Shown in pieces: positions 41,401 to 53,400 of a stretch of DNA of 64,000 nucleotides; the stretch's first letter is position 1; each line of letters begins with the position of its first letter. This DNA comes from Arenicola marina (lineage: Eukaryota > Annelida > Polychaeta > Arenicolidae). The stretch spans positions 5,958,318 through 6,022,317 of the forward strand of contig OZ025265.1 in the NCBI GenBank assembly GCA_964019135.1, written 5' to 3'. The notes below the pieces were generated by a model. It had not been told where the DNA came from. It saw only the letters and a program-made list of their open reading frames with translations, and ran no database searches. Made by a program: the position numbers and the translations under genes.

Positions 41401-44400
41401 CATCAACATGTACAACATTCTGAGGAAGGGAACCAGGCGGCAACATGAACAACATTCTGAGGAAGGGACAAGTAGGCGGCAACATGAACAACATTCTGAG
41501 GAAGGGACAAGTAGGCGTCAACATGTACAACATTCTGAGGAAGGGAACCAGGCGGCAACATGAACAACATTCTGAGGAAGGGACAAGTAGGCGGCAACAT
41601 GAACAACATTCTGAGGAAGGGACAAGTATGCGTGAACATGAACAACATTCTGAGGAAGGGAACCAGGCGGCAACATGAACAACATTCTGAGGAAGGGACA
41701 AGTAGGCGTGAACATGAACAACATTCTGAGGAAGGGAACCAAGCGGCAACATGTACAACATTCTGAAGAAGGGAACCAGGCGGCAACATGAACAACATTC
41801 TGAGGAAGGGACAAGTAGGCGTTACATGGACAACATTCTGAGGAAGGGACAATTAGGCGTGAACATGAACAACATTCTGAGGAAGGGAACCAAGCGGCAA
41901 CATGAACTACATTCTGAGGAAGAAACAGATAGGCGTGAACATGAACAACATTCTGAGGAAGGGAACCAGGCGGCAACATGAACAACATTCTGAAGAATGG
42001 ACAAGTAGGCGGCAACATGAACAACATTCTGTGGAATGGACAAGTAGGCGTCAACATGAACAACATTCTGAGGAAGGGACAAGTAGGCGTCAACATGAAC
42101 AACATTCTGAGGAAGGGACAAGTAGGCCAACATGAACAACATTCTGAGGAAAGGAACCAGGCGGCAACATGAACAACATTCTGAGGAAGGGACAAGTAGG
42201 CGGCAACATGAACAACATTCTGAGGAAGGGACAAGTAGGCGTGAACATGAACAACATTCTGAGGAAGGGAACCAGGCGGCAACATGAACAACATTCTGAA
42301 GAATGGACAAGTAGGCGGCAACATGAACAACATTCTGTGGAATGGACAAGTAGGCGTCAACATGAACAACATTCTGAGGAAGGGACAAGTAGGCGTCAAC
42401 ATGAACAACATTCTGAGGAAGGGACAAGTAGGCCAACATGAACAACATTCTGAGGAAGGGAACCAGGCGGCAACATGAACAACATTCTGAGGAAGGGACA
42501 AGTAGGCGTCAACATGTACAACATTCTGAGGAAGGGAACCAGGCGGCAACATGAACAACATTCTGAGGAAGGGACAAGTAGGCGGCAACATGAACAACAT
42601 TCTGAGGAAGGGACAAGTAGGCGTCAACATGTACAACATTCTGAGGAAGGGAACCAGGCGGCAACATGAACAACATTCTGAGGAAGGGACAAGTAGGCGT
42701 TACATGGACAACATTCTGAGGAAGGGAACCAGGCGGCAACATGAACAACATTCTGAGGAAGGGACAAGTAGGCGTCAACATGTACAACATTCTGAGGAAG
42801 GGAACCAGGCGGCAACATGAACAACATTCTGAGGAAGGGACAAGTAGGCGGCAACATGAACAACATTCTGAGGAAGGGACAAGTAGGCGTCAACATGTAC
42901 AACATTCTGAGGAAGGGAACCAGGCGGCAACATGAACAACATTCTGAGGAAGGGACAAGTAGGCGGCAACATGAACAACATTCTGAGGAAGGGACAAGTA
43001 GGCGTGAACATGAACAACATTCTGAGGAAGGGAACCAGGCGGCAACATGAACAACATTCTGAGGAAGGGACAAGTAGGCGTGAACATGAACAACATTCTG
43101 AGGAAGGGAACCAGGCGGCAACATGTACAACATTCTGAAGAAGGGAACCAGGCGGCAACATGAACAACATTCTGAGGAAGGGACAAGTAGGCGTTACATG
43201 GACAACATTCTGAGGAAGGGACAATTAGGCGTGAACATGAACAACATTCTGAGGAAGGGAACCAAGCGGCAACATGAACTACATTCTGAGGAAGGAACAG
43301 ATAGGCGTGAACATGAACAACATTCTGAGGAAGGGAACCAGGCGGCAACATGAACAACATTCTGAAGAATGGACAAGTAGGCGGCAACATGAACAACATT
43401 CTGTGGAGTGGACAAGTAGGCGTCAACATGAACAACATTCTGAGGAAGGGACAAGTAGGCGTCAACATGAACAACATTCTGAGGAAGGGACAAGTAGGCC
43501 AACATGAACAACATTCTGAGGAAGGGAACCAGGCGGCAACATGAACAACATTCTGAGGAAGGGACAAGTAGGCGGCAACATGAACAACATTCTGAGGAAG
43601 GGACAAGTAGGCGTGAACATGAACAACATTCTGAGGAAGGGAACCAGGCGGCAACATGAACAACATTCTGAAGAATGGACAAGTAGGCGGCAACATGAAC
43701 AACATTCTGTGGAATGGACAAGTAGGCGTCAACATGAACAACATTCTGAGGAAGGGACAAGTAGGCGTCAACATGAACAACATTCTGAGGAAGGGACAAG
43801 TAGGCCAACATGAACAACATTCTGAGGAAGGGAACCAGGCGGCAACATGAACAACATTCTGAGGAAGGGACAAGTAGGCGTCAACATGTACAACATTCTG
43901 AGGAAGGGAACCAGGCGGCAACATGAACAACATTCTGAGGAAGGGACAAGTAGGCGGCAACATGAACAACATTCTGAGGAAGGGACAAGTAGGCGTCAAC
44001 ATGTACAACATTCTGAGGAAGGGAACCAGGCGGCAACATGAACAACATTCTGAGGAAGGGACAAGTAGGCGGCAACATGAACAACATTCTGAGGAAGGGA
44101 CAAGTAGGCGTGAACATGAACAACATTCTGAGGAAGGGAACCAGGCGGCAACATGAACAACATTCTGAGGAAGGGACAAGTAGGCGTGAACATGAACAAC
44201 ATTCTGAGGAAGGGAACCAGGCGGCAACATGTACAACATTCTGAAGAAGGGAACCAGGCGGCAACATGAACAACATTCTGAGGAAGGGACAAGTAGGCGT
44301 TACATGGACAACATTCTGAGGAAGGGACAATTAGGCGTGAACATGAACAACATTCTGAGGAAGGGAACCAAGCGGCAACATGAACTACATTCTGAGGAAG

Positions 44401-47400
44401 GAACAGGTAGGCGTGAACATGAACAACATTCTGAGGAAGGGAACCAGGCGGCAACATGAACAACATTCTGAAGAATGGACAAGTAGGCGGCAACATAAAC
44501 AACATTCTGTGGAATGGACAAGTAGGCGTCAACATGAACAACATTCTGAGGAAGGGACAAGTAGGCGTCAACATGAACAACATTCTGAGGAAGGGACAAG
44601 TAGGCCAACATGAACAACATTCTGAGGAAGGGAACCAGGCGGCAACATGAACAACATTCTGAGGAAGGGACAAGTAGGCGGCAACATGAACAACATTCTG
44701 AGGAAGGGACAAGTAGGCGTGAACATGAACAACATTCTGAGGAAGGGAACCAGGCGGCAACATGAACAACATTCTGAAGAATGGACAAGTAGGCGGCAAC
44801 ATGAACAACATTCTGTGGAATGGACAAGTAGGCGTCAACATGAACAACATTCTGAGGAAGGGACAAGTAGGCGTCAACATGAACAACATTCTGAGGAAGG
44901 GACAAGTAGGCCAACATGAACAACATTCTGAGGAAGGGAACCAGGCGGCAACATGAACAACATTCTGAGGAAGGGACAAGTAGGCGTCAACATGAACAAC
45001 ATTCTGAGGAATGGACAAGTAGGCGTTACATGGACAACATTCTGAGGAAGGGACAAGTAGGCGTGAACATGAACAACATTCTGAGGAAGGGAACCAGGCG
45101 GGAACATGAACAACATTTTGAGGACTGGACAAGTAGGCGTTACATGGACAACATTCTGAGGAATGGACAAGTAGGCGCCAACATGAACAACATTCTGAGG
45201 AATGGACAAGTAGGCGTGAACATGAACATTCTGTGGAATGGACAAGTAGGCGTCAACATGAATATTCTGCGGAATGGACAAGTAGGCGTCAACATGAACA
45301 ACATTCTGAGGAATGGACAAGAAGGCGTCAACATGAACAACATTCTGTAGAATGGACAAGTAGGTGTCAACATGAACAATACTCTGAGGAATGGACAAGT
45401 AGGCGTCAACATGAACAACATTCTGTGGAATGGACAAGTACGCGTCAACATGTACAACATTCTGAGGAATGGACAAGTAGGCGTCAACATGAACAACATT
45501 CTGAGGAATGGACAAGCAGGCGTTACATGGACAACATTCTGTGGAAGGGACAAGTAGGCGTGAACATGAACAACATTCTGAGGAAGGGAACCAGGCGGCA
45601 ACATGAACAACATTCTGAGGAATGGACAAGTAGGCGGCAACATGAACAACATTCTGAGAAATGGACAAGTAGGCGTTACATGGACAACATTCTGAGGAAG
45701 GGACAAGTAGGCGTCAACATGAACAACATTCTGAGGAATGGACAAGCAGGCGTTACATGGACAACATTCTGAGGAATGGACAAGTAGGCGTCAACATGAA
45801 CAACATTCTGAGGAATGGACAAGTAGGCGTCAACATGAACAACATTCTGAGGAATGGACAAGAAGGCGTCAACATGAACAACATTCTGTAGAATGGACAA
45901 GTAGGTGTCAACATGAACAATACTCTGAGGAATGGACAAGTAGGCGTCAACATGAACAACATTCTGTGGAATGGACAAGTACGCGTCAACATGTACAACA
46001 TTCTGAGGAATGGACAAGTAGGCGTCAACATGAACAACATTCTGAGGAATGGACAAGCAGGCGTTACATGGACAACATTCTGAGGAATGGACAAGTAGGC
46101 GTCAACATGAACATTCTGAGGAATGGACAAGTAGGCGTCAACATGAATATTCTGCGGAATGGACAAGTAGGCGTCAACATGAACAACATTCTGAGGAATG
46201 GACAAGTAGGCGTCAACATGTACAACATTCTGTAGAATGGACAAGTAGGTGTCAACATGAACAATACTCTGAGGAATGGACAAGTAGGCGTCAACATGAA
46301 CAACATTCTGTGGAATGGACAAGTACGCGTCAACATGTACAACATTCTGAGGAATGGACAAGTAGGCGTCAACATGAACAACATTCTGAGGAATGGACAA
46401 GCAGGCGTTACATGGACAACATTCTGAGGAATGGACAAGTAGGCGTCAACATGAACATTCTGAGGAATGGACAAGTAGGCGTCAACATGAATATTCTGCG
46501 GAATGGACAAGTACGCGTCAACATGAACAACATTCTGAGGAATGGACAAGTAGGCGTCAACATGAACAACATTCTGTGGAATGGACAAGTACGCGTCAAC
46601 ATGTACAACATTCTGAGGAATGGACAAGTAGGCGTCAACATGAACAACATTCTGAGGAATGGACAAGCAGGCGTTACATGGACAACATTCTGAGGAATGG
46701 ACAAGTAGGCGTCAACATGAACATTCTGAGGAAGGGAACCAGGCGTCAACATGAACAACATTCTGAGGAATGGACAAGAAGGCGTCAACATGAACAACAT
46801 TCTGTAGAATGGACAAGTAGGTGTCAACATGAACAATACTCTGAGGAATGGACAAGTAGGCGTCAACATGAACAACATTCTGTGGAATAGACAAGTAGGC
46901 GTCAACATGTACAACATTCTGTGGAATGGACAAGTAGGCGTCAACATGTACAACATTCTGAGGAATGGACAAGTAGGCCAACATGAACAACATTCTGAGG
47001 AATGGACAAGTAGGCGTCAACATGAACAACATTTTGAGCAATGGACAAGTAGGCGTCAACATGAACAACATTTTGAGCAATGGACTTTAATATCTTAATC
47101 GTTATTTTTATCACTTATTCTTTGTTGTCTTGAGCAAGACGTGGTACCTGAACAGGTGTCTCTGCAGCGGATCACCATTCGTGCTGATGTAATATCTATA
47201 TAGATGAAAACAACCTCATTAAAGCCTAATATACAAAAAAAGACGAAGCTAGCAAATAAAAGCATGAAAATAAAAATTACATTGGTGATATCTTAAGAAT
47301 AACGAAATGACATGATACATGTGTGTACAAAACATGACCACTTAAATCTTCAAACCCAAGTGGTATACATTTTTTTTTTTTTTAATAAAATGCTTTATTT

Positions 47401-50400
47401 AGCAATTAACATAAAAATACAGATATATATATGTAATTACAAGTCAAAAGATAACATTGTAAAGAAGTTGACTGATCAGCCTAATTGTGAAAGAATCTTA
47501 TCCATTATAGAACATAGTTCATGCTTACCGCATTGACTATAAGTATATTTTCTAAAATGTAGTTCAGAATTTAAAAAAAGACACGACTAGATATTTCTCT
47601 CTGTGGCAAAGAACCGCATTGCATAATATAATCTTTGTACAAGAGATATGTGGTATACATATGTTGTCTAACATAATTACATACTATACAAGGGCAATGA
47701 AAAAACTCATTGAGAGATGTACGCAATATATAGGCAATCACGTTTGAGACACGGCATATCGAATTAAATTTATCTCGGCGATTTCTTGAACGGATTTTAT
47801 TGTGGCAATTAAATTTGAATGAAATACTTACACAAAGTTTTCCTCTTCGTCGTACGCGAGGACGTTGGTGACTTCCCACTGTCCGTGGGTGAGCACAGTG
47901 CGGGCTCCGGGACTCCCCGGCTGTAAGCACAACCACGCAGGGGACCATGGCATAGACATAAAGACTACAGTAAGAGCTACTGCGCACATAAGGGCTAAAG
48001 CGGACCAAAGAACTTGCCGGGACACTGACAGGAGTTATAAGAAAGGTCCCACATACGGGTCCCAGCGCACGAACCCAGAACCCGATGATGTCATCAAATC
48101 TTGTTTATTATTTGCTCGTCCGACAAGGAGAGAACATTATAGTCTTAGTCATAACTATATGGCAAACATTAAATGTAATCACTAAATTTATCTCAGTCGG
48201 AAGACATGGTATCACTACAGAATCAAAGATATAACATTTCAATCAATTTGATAGTAGGAACACTCTGGAACGGGAGCGACTGGCCAGGAAAAGACATGTT
48301 TTATGTTTCATTTAAGCGAATATATCTCTTCTACAAATTGGAATCCAAATGAGTTCCTAATTAATCATTATGACATCGTACGAAATTACATGTCTGTGCA
48401 ACATACATCACGAAAAGGGTGAGTGCACTATGACGTGCCAGACCGGCCACACACTTACCTTGGCCGTGACGACAGTGAGGTGCTTCCAGAAGAGATTACC
48501 AGACCAGCCACACACTTACCTTGGCCGTGACGACAGTGAGGTGCTTCCAGAAGAGATTACCAGACCGGCCACACACTTAGCTTGGCCGTGACGACAGTGA
48601 GGTGCTTCCAGAAGAGATTACCAGACCAGCCCCACACTTACCTTGGCCGTGACGACAGTGAGGTGCTTCCAGAAGAGATTACCAGAGCAGCCCCACACTT
48701 ACCTTGGCCGTGACGACAGTGAGGTGCTTCCAGAAGAGATTACCAGACCAGCCCCACACTTACCTTGGCCGTGACGACAGTGAGGTGCTTCCAGAAGAGA
48801 TTACCAGACCAGCCCCACACTTACCTTGGCCGTGACGACAGTGAGGTGCTTCCAGAAGAGATTACCAGACCGGCCCCACACTTACCTTGGCCGTGACGAC
48901 AGTGAGGTGCTTCCAGAAGAGATTACCAGACCAGCCACACACTTACCTTGGCCGTGACGACAGTGAGGTGCTTCCAGAAAAGATTACCAGACCAGCCACA
49001 CACTTACCTTGGCCGTGACGACAGTGAGGTGCTTCCAGAAGAGATTACCAGACTAGCCCCACACTTACCTTGGCCGTGACGACAGTGAGGTGCTTCCAGA
49101 AGAGATTACCAGACCAGCCACACACTTACCTTGCCCGTGACGACAGTGAGGTGCTTCCAGAAGAGATTACCAGACCGGCCACACACTTACCTTGGCCGTG
49201 ACGACAGTGAGATGCTTCCAGAAGAGATTACCAGACCAGCCACACACTTACCTTGGCCGTGACGACAGTGAGGTGCTTCCAGAAGAGATTACCAGACCAG
49301 CCCCACACTTACCTTGGCCGTGACGACAGTGAGGTGCTTCCAGAAGAGATTACCAGACCGGCCACACACTTACCTTGGCCGTGACGACAGTGAGGTGCTT
49401 CCAGAAGAGATTACCAGAGCAGCCACACACTTACCTTGGCCGTGACGACAGTGAGGTGCTTCCAGAAGAGATTACCAGACCGGCCACACACTTACCTTGG
49501 CCGTGACGACAGTGAGGTGCTTCCAGAAGAGATTACCAGACCAGCCCCACACTTACCTTGGCCGTGACGACAGTGAGGTGCTTCCAGAAGAGATTACCAG
49601 ACCGGCCACACATTTACCTTGGCCGTGACGACAGTGAGGTGCTTCCAGAAGAGATTACCAGACCAGCCACACACTTACCTTGGCCGTGACGACAGTGAGG
49701 TGCTTCCAGAAGAGATTACCAGACCAGCCACACACTTACCTTGGCCGTGACGACAGTGAGGTGCTTCCAGAAGAGATTACCAGACCAGCCCCACACTTAC
49801 CTTGGCCGTGACGACAGTGAGGTGCTTCCAGAAGAGATTACCAGACCAGCCACACACTTACCTTGGCCGTGACGACAGTGAGGTGCTTCCAGAAGAGATT
49901 ACCAGACCAGCCCCACACTTACCTTGGCCGTGACGACAGTGAGGTGCTTCCAGAAGAGATTACCAGACCAGCCCCACACTTACCTTAGCCGTGACGACAG
50001 TGAGGTGCTTCCAGAAGAGATTACCAGACCAGCCCCACACTTACCTTGGCCGTGACGACAGTGAGGTGCTTCCAGAAGAGATTACCAGACCAGCCCCACA
50101 CTTACCTTGGCCGTGACGACAGTGAGGTGCTTCCAGAAGAGATTACCAGACCAGCCCCACACTTACCTTGGCCGTGACGACAGTGAGGTGCTTCCAGAAG
50201 AGATTACCAGACCAGCCACACACTTACCTTGGCCGTGACGAGTGAGGTGCTTCCAGAAGAGATTACCAGACCAGCCCCACACTTACCTTGGCCGTGACGA
50301 CAGTGAGGTGCTTCCAGAAGAGATTACCAGACCAGCCACACACTTACCTTGGCCGTGACGACAGTGAGGTGCTTCCAGAAGAGATTACCAGACCAGCCCC

Positions 50401-53400
50401 ACACTTACCTTGGCCGTGACGACAGTGAGGTGCTTCCAGAAGAGATTACCAGAGCAGCCACACACTTACCTTGGCCGTGACGACAGTGAGGTGCTTCCAG
50501 AAGAGATTACCAGACCAGCCCCACACTTACCTTGGCCGTGACGACAGTGAGGTGCTTCCAGAAGAGATTACCAGACCAGCCACACACTTACCTTGGCCGT
50601 GACGACAGTGAGGTGCTTCCAGAAGAGATTACCAGACCAGCCCCACACTTACCTTGGCCGTGACGACAGTGAGGTGCTTCCAGAAGAGATTACCAGACCA
50701 GCCACACACTTACCTTGGCCGTGACGACAGTGAGGTGCTTCCAGAAGAGATTACCAGACCAGCCCCACACTTACCTTGGCCGTGACGACAGTGAGGTGCT
50801 TCCAGAAGAGATTACCAGACCAGCCCCACACTTACCTTGGCCGTGACGACAGTGAGGTGCTTCCAGAAGAGATTACCAGACCAGCCCCACACTTACCTTG
50901 GCCGTGACGACAGTGAGGTGCTTCCAGAAGAGATTACCAGACCGGCCACACACTTACCTTGGCCGTGACGACAGTGAGGTGCTTCCAGAAGAGATTACCA
51001 GACCAGCCACACACTTACCTTGGCCGTGACGACAGTGAGGTGCTTCCAGAAGAGATTACCAGACCAGCCACACACTTACCTTGGCCGTGACGACAGTGAG
51101 GTGCTTCCAGAAGAGATTACCAGACCAGCCCCACACTTACCTTGGCCGTGACGACAGTGAGGTGCTTCCAGAAGAGATTACCAGACCAGCCACACACTTA
51201 CCTTGGCCGTGACGACAGTGAGGTGCTTCCAGAAGAGATTACCAGACCAGCCCCACACTTACCTTGGCCGTGACGACAGTGAGGTGCTTCCAGAAGAGAT
51301 TACCAGACCAGCCCCACACTTACCTTGGCCGTGACGACAGTGAGGTGCTTCCAGAAGAGATTACCAGACCAGCCCCACACTTACCTTGGCCGTGACGACA
51401 GTGAGGTGCTTCCAGAAGAGATTACCAGACCAGCCCCACACTTACCTTGGCCGTGACGACAGTGAGGTGCTTCCAGAAGAGATTACCAGACCAGCCCCAC
51501 ACTTACCTTGGCCGTGACGACAGTGAGGTGCTTCCAGAAGAGATTACCAGACCAGCCACACACTTACCTTGGCCGTGACGAGTGAGGTGCTTCCAGAAGA
51601 GATTACCAGACCAGCCCCACACTTACCTTGGCCGTGACGACAGTGAGGTGCTTCCAGAAGAGATTACCAGACCAGCCACACACTTACCTTGGCCGTGACG
51701 ACAGTGAGGTGCTTCCAGAAGAGATTACCAGACCAGCCCCACACTTACCTTGGCCGTGACGACAGTGAGGTGCTTCCAGAAGAGATTACCAGAGCAGCCA
51801 CACACTTACCTTGGCCGTGACGACAGTGAGGTGCTTCCAGAAGAGATTACCAGACCAGCCCCACACTTACCTTGGCCGTGACGACAGTGAGGTGCTTCAA
51901 GAAGAGATTACCAGACCAGCCACACACTTACCTTGGCCGTGACGACAGTGAGGTGCTTCCAGAAGAGATTACCAGACCAGCCACACACTTACCTTGGCCG
52001 TGACGACAGTGAGGTGCTTCCAGAAGAGATTACCAGACCAGCCCCACACTTACCTTGGCCGTGACGACAGTGAGGTGCTTCCAGAAGAGATTACCAGACC
52101 AGCCCCACACTTACCTTGGCCGTGACGACAGTGAGGTGCTTCCAGAAGAGATTACCAGACCAGCCACACACTTACCTTGGCCGTGACGACAGTGAGGTGC
52201 TTCCAGAAGAGATTACCAGACAAGCCCCACACTTACCTTGGCCGTGACGACAGTGTGGTGCTTCCAGAAGAGATTACCAGACCAGCCCCACACTTACCTT
52301 GGCCGTGACGACAGTGAGGTGCTTCCAGAAGAGATTACCAGACCAGCCCCACACTTACCTTTGCCGTGACGACAGTGAGGTGCTTCCAGAAGCCAGACTG
52401 GCCGTCCTGCTCCGGGAATATCGCCAGGTACTGCTGTCCTTCCTGGATGAACATTATCTTCTCCTGCAGGCAAGGACAGCCAAGGTTAATCCATGGCTAG
52501 GGGACGTTGCGGGTGTCACTTCATTCAGTGGTATTGTGTGGATGGGCGAATGACTTGTTGGTGTTGGAATGACATTACATGGGAAAAGAGGCCTTGTTAC
52601 TCCTTTAGAGGCCGGATTCCGGACATTTATATTTGTAAAACGCTGCGTTATCTACGGAGCTGTGGAGGTTCCTGCCTCGGTTCAGAAATATATCTAAAAG
52701 TATGGCTTTGAGGACAATGACGTGCACAATCCATATCCACAACCATAAATAATTCCCGTATCCCTGTACAAGGACAGCAATTGACAGATTAACTCATTTC
52801 CTCCATCAGATTACACAAGACACTTTATCTCTGTACAACCTACAGTTACTCTTTAGTAACAGTTACTATTTATAGTCACCAATAACATGCATTTCCACTA
52901 GCATTCACGCCAATGTTGTCATGGCAATCACTGACACCCCACGTGGTTGACAGCTACCACAGACACCCATCCCCGGCCTTCGTGGCTGGTCTCTATCGGG
53001 TTGTCATGGCAATCACTGACACCCCACGTGGTTGACAGCTACCACAGACACCCATCCCCGGCCTTCATGGCTGGTCTCTATCGGGTTGTCATGGCAATCA
53101 CTGACACCCCACCACGTGGTTGACACCTACCACCGGCACCCATCCCCGGCCTTCATGGCTGGTCTCTATTGGGTTGCCATGGCAATCACTGACACCACAC
53201 CACGTGGTTGACACCTACCACCGGCACCCATCCCCGGCCTTCATGGCTGGTCTCTATTGGGTTGCCATGACAATCACTGACACCACACCACGTGGTTGAC
53301 ACCTACCACAGACACCCATCCCCGGCCTTCATGGCTGGTCTCTATCGTGTTTTCGTGGCAGTCCGTCGATTTGACGTCACAGAGGGTGATGACAGTTCTG

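Larger units (their letters stand above)
37665..47086 (-). repeat. 37-39-bp acceptor-like minisatellite, ~250 copies, 9.4 kb
   Basis: Two interleaved unit types of about 37 and 39 bp (plus-strand GGGAACCAGGCGGCAACATG and GGGACAAGTAGGCGTCAACA) share AACAACATTCTGAGGAAGGG. On the sense strand a unit contains CCTGGTTCCCTTCCTCAG, which matches 16 of 18 bases of the real w13 acceptor CCTGGTTCCCTTCTCCAG. The array ends exactly in that acceptor. It fills almost all of the w12-w13 intron. Toward w12 (45.0-47.1 kb) a GAATGGACAAG variant takes over and some units are shortened. Open frames on both strands are repeat artefacts. Confidence 0.95.

Noticed and set aside
37690-47098. Long open frames (up to 487 codons) with [16 protein letters not shown] or LPQNVVHV repeats
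   Set aside because: Products of the 37-39-bp minisatellite lacking stop codons in several frames; both strands are open together and nothing resembles a protein family.
48437-52392. CRISPR-like appearance of regular 61-bp repeats
   Set aside because: No variable spacers: the whole 61 bp is repeated and matches the exon-intron junction of w10.
52464-53306. A missing small exon between w9 and w10
   Set aside because: Phase is already 0/0 across the join, and the end of w9 (HEGRGWV) aligns with the STTGWVG segment of DPP4, so no gap needs filling apart from a few residues.
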